A DNA stretch of 64,000 nucleotides from CAYRGG01 sp964423745 (GCA_964423745.1 CAYRGG010000005.1:46771-110770), one strand, 5' to 3'; shown: positions 16,405 through 25,233, numbered from the stretch's first letter. Program-made: numbers and translations. The notes: generated from the letters alone by a model not told the origin.

Positions 16405-17595
16405 ATGTTTAATATGCCTTTTTTTCTTGTGTACAATGCCCGCTCTAGGGCGATAGCTGCCTTGAGTCTCCTGGCGCTTGTAGTTGTAGAAATCCCACTT
16501 GTACATGCTGAGAAACCCCTCCCGTCTCTAGAAGCCTTGGGCCAGGCGCTCTATTTCGATATCAACTTCTCGCAAAGTCGGCAAATGGCCTGCGCCACTT
16601 GCCATGCTCCCGAAGCGGGTTTTGTAGACCCTCGGGATAACCCGGTGAATCGCGCTGTGTCCACCGGCGATGACGGTCATTCTCTGGGTAATCGCAATGC
16701 CCCCACCACCAGCTATGCCCGGTTTATCCCTACCTTCCAACGCCACGCCGATGGGGAGTATCGGGGAGGGCTGTTTTGGGATGGACGCGCCGATACCCTT
16801 AAGGAGCAAGCCACGGGTCCGTTACTCAATGCCAAGGAAATGGCCATGCTCGATACCAATATGGTGCTCCAGCGTTTGCGGGAAAATCCCGTCTATGTGG
16901 CAAGCCTCAACGCTTTTTTTGGACCCAAAGTGCTCAATGATAAAGAAAGTGCGTTTGATGCGGTCGCCGAGAGTATTGCCGCGTTTGAAAAATCGCCGCA
17001 ATTCGCCACATTTGATTCCAAATACGACCGCTATCTCCGAGGAGAATACAAGATGACTCCCCAAGAGGAATTGGGTCAGGTGTTGTTTTTCTCCCAACAG
17101 TTCACCAATTGCAACCAATGCCATCAACTCAGTCGGATGCCCGGGCAAAGTAAAGAATTGTTTAGTAATTTTGAGTATCATAATATCGGCGTACCCCGTA
17201 ATCCGCTTTTACCTGACCAAGGGGTGGACGAAGGTCTGGCGCAAAACCCGGCGGTGACCGAAAAAAATCAGCGTGGTAAGTTTCGCGTGCCCACGTTGCG
17301 TAATGTGGCGGTGACAGGACCCTATATGCACAATGGGGTGTTCCAAGATCTGCGTACGGTAGTCTTGTTCTATAACAAGTACAACAGCCGTAGCTCAAAA
17401 AGCCAGATCAACCCAGAAACGGGGAAGCCCTGGGACAAGCCGGAAGTGCCGGAAAACCTATCCATGGACAAATTAACCCAGGGACGCTCATTAAAAAGTC
17501 GCCGTATCGATGCCCTGGTTGCTTTTCTAAAAACCCTAACGGATAAACGCTACGAACCATTACTCGATGATAAAGCAGATTTATCGAAGCGTTAG
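16405..17595 (+). CDS. di-heme cytochrome c peroxidase family (CcpA/MauG-like)
   Basis: The protein has 396 residues from ATG 16405 (415 from an upstream ATG at 16348). A hydrophobic signal (AIAALSLLALVVVEIPLVHAE) predicts export. Two heme c motifs are visible, CATCH at 63-67 and CNQCH at 236-240, in the order seen in bacterial di-heme peroxidases. AEAGFVD-like sequence follows the first heme and GPYMHNGVF follows the second. The family reduces peroxide or, in MauG-like members, oxidises protein or peptide side chains. Adjacency to a TonB receptor and PepSY protein places it in an iron or copper acquisition context. Which of these it serves cannot be read from sequence. Confidence 0.87.
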   Translation: MFNMPFFLVYNARSRAIAALSLLALVVVEIPLVHAEKPLPSLEALGQALYFDINFSQSRQMACATCHAPEAGFVDPRDNPVNRAVSTGDDGHSLGNRNAPTTSYARFIPTFQRHADGEYRGGLFWDGRADTLKEQATGPLLNAKEMAMLDTNMVLQRLRENPVYVASLNAFFGPKVLNDKESAFDAVAESIAAFEKSPQFATFDSKYDRYLRGEYKMTPQEELGQVLFFSQQFTNCNQCHQLSRMPGQSKELFSNFEYHNIGVPRNPLLPDQGVDEGLAQNPAVTEKNQRGKFRVPTLRNVAVTGPYMHNGVFQDLRTVVLFYNKYNSRSSKSQINPETGKPWDKPEVPENLSMDKLTQGRSLKSRRIDALVAFLKTLTDKRYEPLLDDKADLSKR

Positions 17596-17658
17596 GGTAT
17601 AGCGAATGTCAATCTGCTATGGCTCATCCTTCTTTGTAAGCATCGTTTAGCTAAGTTT

Positions 17659-17713
17659 ATTATCAAAGTTGCAAATAAAAATAATTACTATTGTTATTTG
17701 CAACTTTGATAAT
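17659..17713. promoter_or_regulatory. 20-bp perfect inverted repeat upstream of TonB receptor
   Basis: The arms 17659-17678 and 17694-17713 are exact reverse complements, with a 15-base A/T-rich loop. The inner part, GCAAATAAAAATAATTACTATTGTTATTTGC, resembles the extended A/T-rich dyads of Fur operators. The hairpin lies 63 bp after the peroxidase stop and 44 bp before the receptor start. It could be an operator, an attenuator or a terminator. No clean T-run follows, which argues against a simple terminator. Confidence 0.65.
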
Positions 17714-17756
17714 TTATTGGTCTACTATGCAACGATCTGCTTTTTAACTCCACTTG

Positions 17757-20138
17757 ATGAGTCACATGAATAAAAATTACTGTCCTATCCTGGTGAGCTT
17801 ATGTTTCATTCCATTTGTTCATGCACAGCAGCAGGATGCACCAACGAATACGGACGCCGACATGGGTACTGTAGCCGAACCGGCGCAACCCACCCCTGAC
17901 CCAGCCGCAACCCAAGAAAGCTTAAACGGCTCAGCCGTTGAGCTTGACCCTATCCAGGTTACTGGCGAGACATTTTTTGGGCCTACGGGTTTTGGAACCA
18001 TTGACGGCTACCGCGCCGGCAATGCTTCCACAGCGACCCGTTCCAACACCCCAACTATCGATACACCGGCGGCTATCTCCATCATCACCCAGGATGCTCT
18101 GGAAGACGCCAATATCAATGTGTTGGATGAAATTGCCGATTTTACCCCCGGCATCACCCGCAGTAATTCCTTTGGAGTAACCCGCAACCGGCTCAGGGCG
18201 CGGGGCTTTGAAACCGATATACTCATCAACGGTTTTAGTCGCGGCACCATTGGGATTACCGATACCTATCGGCTTGAGCGTGTTGAAGTGGTACGCGGTC
18301 CGGCCAGTGCCTTGTATGGCAGTGGCAACGGGGGGGCGCAGGTGAATGCTGTGACCAAACGCCCGCTGTATGAATCCCTCTATGGGGCTGCCCTCGAAGT
18401 GGCCAATGAGGACGCCCGTTACCAAGGTACCTTCGATATCTCGCAACCGTTGACGGAAAATGGATCCATTGCCCTGCGGATCAACGGACTGGCAGAGGAC
18501 AACGACTCCTTTCGACGCTTTATTGACCAGACTACCTTAGCGATTGCGCCTAGCTTGCGCATCGATGCCGGTGAAAACACATCGCTATTGCTGGAAGGCG
18601 AATATGTCAGCCGCGAGCAGCCCTTCGATCGTGGGGTGCCGGTCATCGATAACGAGCTTGCCGCCTCCATCGACAGTAATTTCAGCGAACCGGATGCTGG
18701 TGATAACGATAACGAGACCGTATCGATTCAAACCACCCTAGAGCAGTATATCAACGATGATTGGTCGGTGACGGGGCGGTTCAGCTTTGACCGGCAAACG
18801 CTGGAAGGAGCAGCTCTGGATAATCGTGCTTTGGTGCCCTTTTCATTTGAGGTAGGCACACCCCTGGCAATTCTAGGCGGTGCGCCAGCGCCATTTTCAG
18901 TAATCGAAAATGATACGATTTATCGCAATCGCACCACTCGTGACCAGGATCGGCAAAGCTATTTTGCTGATCTCATCGTCAATGGTTTGCTGCGCACGGG
19001 CGCCATTGAGCACCGCTTGACGTTCGGCGGCCAATACCGTGACCAAATCCAAGAAAACCGAGATTTCCGTAGTTTCACCAACCTTAACAGCCCGGACTAC
19101 TACTTAGCGCCCTGCATTATCAGTATTTCCAACCCCCAATACGGTAGCTGTCAAGCGGTGGCTGATCGACCCTCGTTTACCGATCGGGAAGGAGAATTTA
19201 GTAGCGCCTTTGTGCAGAACCAAATGGATATTAGCGACCAGTGGCAGTTACTCGCTAGCCTCAGTTATACCGAGTACGACGTTAGCAGTGAAAATGTGTT
19301 GACCAATGATAAAACTATTTTTGACGGCGACAAGCTCAGCCCCCGTTTTGGTCTTGTCTATAAGCCTTTGGAGAATCTATCCCTCTATGCCTCCTATGGA
19401 ACCGGGTTTAGCAGTGAAAGCGTACGCATCGATCCGGTCACCGACGAAGTGCTGCCGCCCCTAGAGTACGAAAATTTAGAAGTGGGTTTTAAGACCGAAC
19501 TGTTTGCAGAGCGCTTAGGCTTGAGTCTCTCGTTGTTCCAGCTTGAAGAAGAAAACGAACGCTACGCCGACCCAGACACCGTAGATTTTGCTGATCCAGA
19601 TGCCCTACGTTTTCGCGATGATGGACTCAGCCGCAGCCGCGGACTAGAGGTGGAATTGGTGGGGCAGGTAACGCCCCAATGGGATATCCGTTTAGCCTAT
19701 GCCTATATCGATGCCGAGATTCGCCGCGGTTTTGAAACCAGTGGCGTTGAGCTTGCCGAGACGCCAGAACATAATATTAGCTTACTCACCCAATATGCTT
19801 TCGATAGCGGAGCCTTAAAGGACGTATCGTTAGGCGCTAGCTGGGTTTATGAAAGCCGCCGCCGAATTGACAACATCACCGAGCCCCGTGTTATCGTCAA
19901 TCCGGTTGATCTCACCCCCGTCATCACCGACGATGTCAGCGATTTGCCTTCCGAATACCTACCTAGCTATCACCGGGTTGATGTGTTTGCTGCCTATCAG
20001 CCCACGGAATACATGGAAGCTTTTTTCCGTATCGAGAATCTATTTGATGAGACGTATGCGACTAACCAAAGCCTTATCTTCGATGCGCATCCAGGGGTGC
20101 CGCGCACCTTTCTCGCCGGAGTGAGATTCACTTTCTGA
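17757..20138 (+). CDS. TonB-dependent siderophore-type outer membrane receptor
   Basis: The product is about 793 residues, starting at ATG 17757 or 17766; a TTG at 17754 is unlikely. A signal peptide ends near PFVHAQQQ. The segment VELDPIQVTGE is a TonB-box-like region. The plug domain follows (TPAAISIITQDALEDANINVLDEI, then RLERVEVVRGPASALYGSGNGGAQVNAVTKRP). The rest is a 22-strand barrel ending in the required aromatic, RFTF. There is no N-terminal STN domain, so it should transport without signalling. The PepSY gene follows after 14 bp. The ligand is probably an Fe(III)-siderophore, by family only. Confidence 0.9.
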   Translation: MSHMNKNYCPILVSLCFIPFVHAQQQDAPTNTDADMGTVAEPAQPTPDPAATQESLNGSAVELDPIQVTGETFFGPTGFGTIDGYRAGNASTATRSNTPTIDTPAAISIITQDALEDANINVLDEIADFTPGITRSNSFGVTRNRLRARGFETDILINGFSRGTIGITDTYRLERVEVVRGPASALYGSGNGGAQVNAVTKRPLYESLYGAALEVANEDARYQGTFDISQPLTENGSIALRINGLAEDNDSFRRFIDQTTLAIAPSLRIDAGENTSLLLEGEYVSREQPFDRGVPVIDNELAASIDSNFSEPDAGDNDNETVSIQTTLEQYINDDWSVTGRFSFDRQTLEGAALDNRALVPFSFEVGTPLAILGGAPAPFSVIENDTIYRNRTTRDQDRQSYFADLIVNGLLRTGAIEHRLTFGGQYRDQIQENRDFRSFTNLNSPDYYLAPCIISISNPQYGSCQAVADRPSFTDREGEFSSAFVQNQMDISDQWQLLASLSYTEYDVSSENVLTNDKTIFDGDKLSPRFGLVYKPLENLSLYASYGTGFSSESVRIDPVTDEVLPPLEYENLEVGFKTELFAERLGLSLSLFQLEEENERYADPDTVDFADPDALRFRDDGLSRSRGLEVELVGQVTPQWDIRLAYAYIDAEIRRGFETSGVELAETPEHNISLLTQYAFDSGALKDVSLGASWVYESRRRIDNITEPRVIVNPVDLTPVITDDVSDLPSEYLPSYHRVDVFAAYQPTEYMEAFFRIENLFDETYATNQSLIFDAHPGVPRTFLAGVRFTF

Positions 20139-20152
20139 AGGGGGTTCGGAAT

Positions 20153-21709
20153 GTGAAAAAAAAGCCCCAAACCCTTAGACGTAGCTTGTTTAAGCTGCAT
20201 TCATGGTTGGGGTTTCAGCTGTTTTTATTGTTGAGCCTGGTGCTGATCAGTGGCACTTTGGCGACCTTGAGCCATGAGATTGACTGGTTAATCGACGCGG
20301 ATCGACGGGTAAGCCTAGGAGTAGATGCTAAGCCAGTCTCTTGGCAAGACATTTATGCGGCTGCCAAAGCTCAGCGTCCCAATGATGCCGTCATCACCAT
20401 GACCCGTGGACCCGGCCCCTGGTTTGCCACCGAAGTGCGCACCCAGACGCCGGGCGGACGCCCCCATCGGGTGTTTGTCAATCCTTATACCGGGGAGGTC
20501 ACGGGCCAAGGCCACTGGCTCAACGTCCAGCGCCTACTGCGTGATCTGCACCGCTATCTTTTTATCATCCCCGGCGGCGTCGGTTTGATCATTGTCAGTG
20601 TGTGTGCCTTGGTATTGGTGGGACAATTGCTGACCGGTTTGTGGATAACCCGGCGTTGGCTGACTGCTGCATCGCGGGTGCGCCTCCATCGCGGTGTCCG
20701 CGTCGCCGTCGGCGACAGCCACCGAGCGGCGGGTATATGGTCCATAGGGTTTATAGTGCTGATCAGCATTACGGGTCTGTGGTATTTCACCGAGTATGTC
20801 ATGATCAAGAGCGGGCACAACCCGGAGGCCCCTCGCGAGGAGACCCTGCCTGAGAGCCTGTTGCAGGTCCAAGGCGCAACCCTGCCGGATTTTGCCATTG
20901 ATCGCTATGTGGCTGCAGTCAAGACGGCTTTTCCTGAGTTAAGGGTCACCGAGATTCAACTGCCCACCCGCATCAACCAGCCAGTTACCTTGCTTGGCCG
21001 CAGTGACGATTGGCTGGTGCGGGATCGTGCCAATCGGGTGTTTATCAACCCCATCGACGCCAGTGTCATTCGGGTACAGAAAGCAGATCAGTTAACACCG
21101 TTGCAATACATCACCGAGCTTGCCGATCCCTGGCATTTTGGCTATGTGGGTGGTTTAGCCACCAAACTCATCTGGTTTATATGCGGTTGTCTGTTATCAG
21201 GCTTGGCGGTTACCGGTGCGTGGCTGGCCTGGCGCCGACTGCGCACTCTGACTACCCGTTGGCACTGGGCGAACTACGGAGCGATGGTTTTAGTGATAGT
21301 CTTCATGGGGTTGTACATCCGTCATTTTAGCGGCAGCGGCTTACCTGCCCAGGAACAAGCACTGCTCACCCAGGCGGTGGGATCTTTGCAAATCACGCCG
21401 ATAGCGGGTATCAAGGGGCAGGGTAGCTATACAGGTGCGCTGCGGTTTAGCGTTAGGTGTGAACAGTGTCGGCCAAATATCAAAAAAGCCTGGCTTTACC
21501 TACTAATCGAGTCAGGCGTTAATGTAGGCTACCCTCGACAGGGGGATAAAATAAAACAGGAGGGTGTCGCCGTCGAGCAGTCTTTAAAGCTGACGCCAAC
21601 AGGACCAACGGTTAGAGTCGCTGCAGAAACCATCGCCAAAGCAGCCGCCATCAGCGTGTCGTTGGAAACCTGGAATGGACAGATACTGTCATCGGTTTGG
21701 CGGCTATAG
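20153..21709 (+). CDS. PepSY-associated TM protein, iron-uptake partner of TonB receptor
   Basis: A 518-residue inner membrane protein is read from GTG 20153, with a GGGGG ribosome-binding site. It has an N-terminal helix (SWLGFQLFLLLSLVLISG, preceded by the typical LFKLHSWLG), PepSY-like periplasmic regions and three further helices. The family (PiuB/FpvG-like) sits beside siderophore receptors and is thought to help ferric reduction or iron release. An extra C-terminal domain of about 120 residues has a Cys pair (CEQCRP) and is not typical of the family. It shares function but not close sequence with the second PepSY protein at 34505. Confidence 0.85.
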   Translation: MKKKPQTLRRSLFKLHSWLGFQLFLLLSLVLISGTLATLSHEIDWLIDADRRVSLGVDAKPVSWQDIYAAAKAQRPNDAVITMTRGPGPWFATEVRTQTPGGRPHRVFVNPYTGEVTGQGHWLNVQRLLRDLHRYLFIIPGGVGLIIVSVCALVLVGQLLTGLWITRRWLTAASRVRLHRGVRVAVGDSHRAAGIWSIGFIVLISITGLWYFTEYVMIKSGHNPEAPREETLPESLLQVQGATLPDFAIDRYVAAVKTAFPELRVTEIQLPTRINQPVTLLGRSDDWLVRDRANRVFINPIDASVIRVQKADQLTPLQYITELADPWHFGYVGGLATKLIWFICGCLLSGLAVTGAWLAWRRLRTLTTRWHWANYGAMVLVIVFMGLYIRHFSGSGLPAQEQALLTQAVGSLQITPIAGIKGQGSYTGALRFSVRCEQCRPNIKKAWLYLLIESGVNVGYPRQGDKIKQEGVAVEQSLKLTPTGPTVRVAAETIAKAAAISVSLETWNGQILSSVWRL

Positions 21710-22021
21710 GGAAATTAGCGAGTTCTCGTGGATTTTTGATATAGATCAAAGAGCCTCGCAAGATGTCTTTACCTCTCTTTGCAAATAAGTATCATTTGTT
21801 TTGTGATTATCGATAAATATCTGTGCGATCAACTTTCGCTTTTAGCAATTAATACCCGGTGTATGACGACCTATGAAAGGACGTCTCGGGAATTGTCATC
21901 CCTCTCATCCTGGCCAGGTATCTCAATTGTCTATTGATGGCTATGGCAAATAAATCTTGTCACGTACAGAAAACCCATCTTTACTCATGAAAAAATCAAT
22001 AATCTCCACCGAGAAATTTCC
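21710..22021. other. 312-bp regulatory-looking intergenic region
   Basis: No convincing gene is seen. The region holds a perfect FNR/CRP-type site (listed separately). It also has an A/T-rich dyad, TTGCAAATAAGTATCATTTG, at 21779-21798 that resembles Fur operators. A 26-codon frame at 21873-21953 is not supported by a ribosome-binding site. The combination suggests oxygen and iron control of the gene at 22022, or a small RNA; neither can be decided here. Confidence 0.4.
21736..21749. promoter_or_regulatory. perfect FNR-type site TTGAT-N4-ATCAA
   Basis: The sequence TTGATATAGATCAA matches the FNR consensus without a mismatch. It lies 27 bp after the PepSY stop and 272 bp before the next gene. 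FNR-family regulators act under low oxygen. The distance to 22022 is long for direct activation, so a transcript starting inside the gap is possible. Confidence 0.5.
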
Positions 22022-22312
22022 ATGCACCATATCCCAGTTAAAATTTCAGACGCCGGCGAAGAGGGACCCGATGCCGCTTTGTTGCAGTCCGTATTGTGCT
22101 ATCTGATGACGCGTTATACGCTGCGACCCAGTTCCACTTTGGCTAACTCCATTGTCGAACATCTACGCCTGTACCTGGCTCACCCCGAGGTGACATCCCT
22201 GCCAGGTCGCTGCTCCACTTACCGCAGTTTGTTAGAACAGTGGGAGGCGATCGCCATACGTCAGATGCCTGAAGCTTCATCCTTGCCAGCACAGAGTAAA
22301 GCGTTGCATTGA
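22022..22312 (+). CDS. conserved-looking small protein of unknown function
   Basis: I do not recognise this 96-residue protein. It is soluble, with no signal or membrane segment. One stretch reads LLQSVLCYLMTRYTLRP and another ANSIVEHLRLYLAHPEV, which look helical and suit a small all-alpha fold. The frame is followed by a clear terminator at 22330, and a regulatory-looking region precedes it. This supports a real single-gene transcript. It contains two Cys. Function unknown; possible oxygen or iron control is inferred from the upstream sites. Confidence 0.65.
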   Translation: MHHIPVKISDAGEEGPDAALLQSVLCYLMTRYTLRPSSTLANSIVEHLRLYLAHPEVTSLPGRCSTYRSLLEQWEAIAIRQMPEASSLPAQSKALH

Positions 22313-22329
22313 ATGACCAACCCTTGGAA

Positions 22330-22356
22330 GCCTGAGGTGGTCAGGCGTTTTATTTT
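22330..22356 (+). terminator. rho-independent terminator after 22022-22312
   Basis: GCCTGA (22330-22335) pairs with TCAGGC (22341-22346) around a GGTGG loop, followed by a T-rich tract with one A. It lies 18 bp after the stop of the 96-residue gene. Confidence 0.7.
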
Positions 22357-22407
22357 AAGTGGCGGCTAAGCGGCAGCTAAACGTCCATGAATGGATAAAT
22401 AAGCTGG

Positions 22408-22503
22408 CTATTTCTTTTTGCCAAGTTTACCCGCCAGTGGACAAGAACCGCATGTTTTGCCTTTCTTTTTAAATTTCTTACAGCACTTTTTCTTTTTGCT
22501 CAT
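22408..22503 (-). CDS. 31-residue Lys/Cys-rich peptide
   Basis: The frame begins ATG at 22503 and encodes 31 residues: an MSKKKKCCKKFKKK start, then a TCGSCP motif with a CxxC pair, and a GKLGKKK end. About half the residues are Lys and four are Cys. Similar tiny Lys/Cys peptides occur in gammaproteobacterial genomes as hypothetical proteins, as far as I recall. The four Cys could bind one metal ion, and the charge suggests nucleic acid or ribosome contact; both are inference. The ribosome-binding site is only a weak AGAAG. Confidence 0.65.
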   Translation of the reverse strand: MSKKKKCCKKFKKKGKTCGSCPLAGKLGKKK

Positions 22504-22584
22504 TGCTTATCTTCTTTGCTGCCAGGGATGGAATTTGTGAAATCTAAATAAACAGGGGTGACGTAAAATGATGACTGGGGATTT

Positions 22585-23001
22585 TCACTCTAACCCCGAA
22601 CTACGCAGCCAGTTCTCGGTCCTTAACCCGGTGACACGCTCAAATTCACGCAGGTTATTGCTTACCAGAATCAGGCCCTCGCTGCGGGCATGGGCTGCAA
22701 TATGCAGGTCATTCACTCCGATGGGCGTACCTTTGCGTTCCAGGTCGGCACGAATATCTCCATAGTGACCGGCGGCTTTGGGACTGTAATCCAGCATATC
22801 AAGCCGCGAGGTGAAATCTTCAACCTGACGCAGGTTGTGCTCTCGGCGTTCACTTTTTTCCACGCCATGTATCAGTTCGGCATCAGTGATGGCGCTAATG
22901 CACATGTGCCCAGCGTGCCGATTAAACACCTCCAAGAGCTCTGGAGGGCGACGCTTGATGACATAAATCACGATGTTGGTGTCAAGCATATATTTGAGCA
23001 C
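22585..23001 (-). CDS. vapC: VapC-type PIN-domain ribonuclease toxin, intact
   Basis: The 138-residue protein has the PIN catalytic set: MLDTNIVIY (Asp7), the acidic residue in ISAITDAELIHG, the central Asp in VNDLHIAAHA and a final polar element in LVSNNLREF. Length and order match VapC of the MvpA/FitB branch, which cuts initiator tRNA or other structured RNA. The start touches the antitoxin stop (1-bp overlap). No stop or frameshift is found, unlike the other PIN genes in this window. Confidence 0.88.
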   Translation of the reverse strand: MLKYMLDTNIVIYVIKRRPPELLEVFNRHAGHMCISAITDAELIHGVEKSERREHNLRQVEDFTSRLDMLDYSPKAAGHYGDIRADLERKGTPIGVNDLHIAAHARSEGLILVSNNLREFERVTGLRTENWLRSSGLE

Positions 23002-23237
23002 TAAAAGGGTTCTCGCTCTGCCTGCTCCTGTGAAGCCCGCTCGGGCAAAAAGTCATCAGTGGTGCCTTCCTCAGACAGAAAAAAGCTATCCCAGCTATTT
23101 TCCACCGGGGAAAGAATCCGCTCTTTGCCAACCTTCCGTACCGTCACCCGCTTGACGCCATCCGGAAACCGGCATTCTGCGGGCAATCTGATTGCCTGGG
23201 TCCGGTTATTTTCAAAAACAGAACCTGTACTCATCAT
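23001..23237 (-). CDS. vapB: VapB-type antitoxin (AbrB/SpoVT fold)
   Basis: Read from the ATG at 23237, which has GAGG at a proper spacing, rather than from the upstream ATGs. The product of 78 residues starts MSTGSVFENNRTQAIRLPAE and continues CRFPDGVKRVTVRKVG. This is the VapB swapped-hairpin DNA-binding fold. The acidic C-terminus (TTDDFLPERASQEQAEREPF) is the expected toxin-binding tail. It is upstream of and overlaps vapC. Confidence 0.87.
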   Translation of the reverse strand: MMSTGSVFENNRTQAIRLPAECRFPDGVKRVTVRKVGKERILSPVENSWDSFFLSEEGTTDDFLPERASQEQAEREPF

Positions 23238-23343
23238 TAAATTCCTCATGATATATGGCAGAAGTATATACAGCGTTTTTATAGAGAGCAATACTCGCTA
23301 TGAGTTCGAGTCTTACCGAAGGCGGTACACTATGGTAAGTCAG

Positions 23344-23587
23344 AAATCCGTTCATGCTCAGCGTATCTCGGTACCACAGGGCAGCATCCGCCACGATAAA
23401 GCCATCGAGTCGAAATTGCCGGCGTTGTCGCCAAGCCTATCGCCAACCCCCCTTACGCCAGCGCTGAATCTAAATCCTTCTAAACTGAATCCGGGTTGGA
23501 AGTCATAACTCGACCAGAGACTTGCACTGTCCAGGGAGACATTGCGGAATCGACTGCTTTCAGGAAGCGTGTCGGACTCGATGACTT
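23344..23587 (-). pseudogene. fragment of a TonB receptor gene, paralogue of 26555-29035
   Basis: The 244-bp stretch aligns by eye to about 26690-26932 of the receptor gene (roughly 90 percent identical), covering late barrel strands: a DTLPE-like start through SLWSSYDFQPG, GVRGV, DRLGDNAG and ADAALWYRDTL. One base is missing after the DNAG codons relative to the intact gene, shifting the frame. Both ends break abruptly into unrelated sequence, vapB on one side and the hipA 3' end on the other. It is a remnant of a second receptor copy. Confidence 0.85.
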
Positions 23588-23597
23588 CTTAACCACT

Positions 23598-24860
23598 CTA
23601 CGTAACGATTGTGGAGTAGGGATTCAAGAACTGCCGTCTCCAGAAAAGTTTCCTATCCACTTCGTTCAATTCGGCTTCCTCACAGATCGCATCCCAATGC
23701 TTTTCGATAGTCTCTGTCAAATGTCCGAATACGCTGCGCGCATCGTCTTGCGAAAGCAGGAAGTTATTTGCGGTCTCAAGACAGGACTTGAGCTGGCTGA
23801 GATTATTGTTGTCCGCTATCAGCATGGCCTATGAAGCCTCATTGCCTGTGCGGCCTTGTGGGCAAATGTCATAGGCAGGTGTCAGGGTCAGTTCTGTACC
23901 ATTCCAGAAGGCCGCATGGTTTCGAGCATGATCGTCAGTATTGCCACACAGAATATTGAAAACAAGCCGAGAGAACAGTTCTTTCAGGGTATCCTTCGGG
24001 TCGGTAAAGCGGTGGCGGATAATCTCAGCCAGCGTTTCATAACTGGCATAGCGCACCATCATATCCTCTAGGCCGAGCAGCGTCAGTGCTGACACCATAG
24101 CCTTGCGTGACCAGCCATTGTCTTTGGGAAGTCGGTCGAAGCGCTCAATAAGCAGTACGTCCTTGTTGGCGGCTTTGGCTAATTTCACTGGCGCAACATT
24201 CAATCCGCCCAGTGCGGCCAGCCGCATAGCGATAAACTCGGCCTTAACCATGTTGTAGAGATCAGTGCTCGATGAAAACTTGGCGATATACTTCTTGCCT
24301 TGATCTTGAATCAGGGCTTTTGGACGCGCACCGCCGATGGAGCTACCATGGAACAATGCCTGATCCAACTCGGGTGTGAGCAGCACGCCTTTCTCGACAC
24401 GTTCGGCGGATTCAATCAGCTCTTCCATGCTGACATTGATTGCGGATCGCGGCACATACTCGGTCGGTGAACGCTGAAAATCCAGTGCACCAATCCGGTC
24501 TGAACCGGATTCCAGCAGATAGGTCAGTTCATTCAGTTCAGCTGTATCCGTACCAGCCCCCTTAAGCCCCAGCTGTTTGTTGATAATCACACGCCGTCCC
24601 CACGCATCGGGCGCGGCGTCTCGGATACAGCCGGGCATGGTCAATCCTTCCGGTAGTGGTAATACGCCAGCCTGCAACGGTAATTCGGGTTCGTAAATTG
24701 GCATCGCAGGAATTTGATCCCCAATACGCTCCAGATAGCTCTTACCGTAGTTGAACAGGACATTACCGTTATCGGCTTCCAGCCGTCCGGCCACGACTGG
24801 CTCCGTTACATCTGGCAGCCAAATCCACACGAAGGCTTCTTTGACCCTGTTAGAAGTCAT
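23598..24860 (-). pseudogene. HipA-type kinase toxin with in-frame amber stop
   Basis: The 420-codon frame has the HipA features: an N-terminal HipA_C/N pair, SSIGGARPKALI (P-loop-like), LLIERFDRL, NILCGNTDDHARNHAAFWNG (catalytic and Mg region) and LTPAYDICPQ. At codon 344 a TAG (23829-23831) stands where Gln is expected; the frame continues for 75 residues to FWRRQFLNPY. A single CAG to TAG change explains it. The truncated 343-residue form retains the kinase motifs but lacks the C-terminal helices. It may therefore be partly functional; loss of function is likely but not certain. Confidence 0.78.
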
Positions 24861-25188
24861 CGCGCACCGCCTTGGGTTTCTTGCGAATGGACTTTGGCAG
24901 GAGCGCTAGCTTATCCTTTGTCTGATTTAACTGTTTTGTCAATGTGGCCTCATCGGCATCAAAGAGTTTGACGCCGACAATAACGGCGACTTCAAATACA
25001 GCTCCGATTTCGCATTTGAGATCGCCTTTTTCGATACGTTGCAGCAGCCCTCTAGAAATGCCCGCACGGTTAGCCACTTCTTGGGCCGTCAGCTTGCGCT
25101 CTTTCCGCGCCTCGCGGATCAACCCACCGAGCAAAGCCATTGCAGCGCGGCTATAGCGTGAGTAGGTGCGTGTGATGGACTTTGGCAT
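24850..25188 (-). CDS. HipB-like XRE-family antitoxin
   Basis: The 112-residue protein has a Cro/C1-type helix-turn-helix (about residues 22-75; LTAQEVANRAGISRGLLQRIEKGD). A basic C-terminal part follows. It overlaps the hipA start by 11 bp, the normal HipBA organisation. The start is taken at 25188; an internal ATG at 25140 is possible. A dyad at 25209-25233 just upstream is the likely operator. It is intact while its kinase partner carries a stop. Confidence 0.82.
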   Translation of the reverse strand: MPKSITRTYSRYSRAAMALLGGLIREARKERKLTAQEVANRAGISRGLLQRIEKGDLKCEIGAVFEVAVIVGVKLFDADEATLTKQLNQTKDKLALLPKSIRKKPKAVRDDF

Positions 25189-25208
25189 TGTAGATATGAT
25201 CTATGTAT

Positions 25209-25233
25209 AGACCGTAAAATTGCTTTATGGTCT
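25209..25233. promoter_or_regulatory. dyad AGACC-TAAA/TTTA-GGTCT upstream of hipB-like gene
   Basis: AGACCGTAAA and TTTATGGTCT are inverted repeats with one mismatched pair around a 5-bp spacer. The site lies 21 bp before the antitoxin start. HipB proteins bind dyads of this size in their own promoter. A second short palindrome, CTATGTATAG, overlaps it at 25201-25210. Confidence 0.5.

Noticed and set aside
21873..21953. 26-codon frame in the regulatory gap
   Set aside because: No ribosome-binding site, no composition bias and no recognisable motif.
108..24860. Stop-codon recoding as the explanation for the interrupted toxins
   Set aside because: The three interrupted genes use three different stops (TGA, TAA, TAG), and all other genes end normally at the same codons. 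Separate point mutations are simpler.
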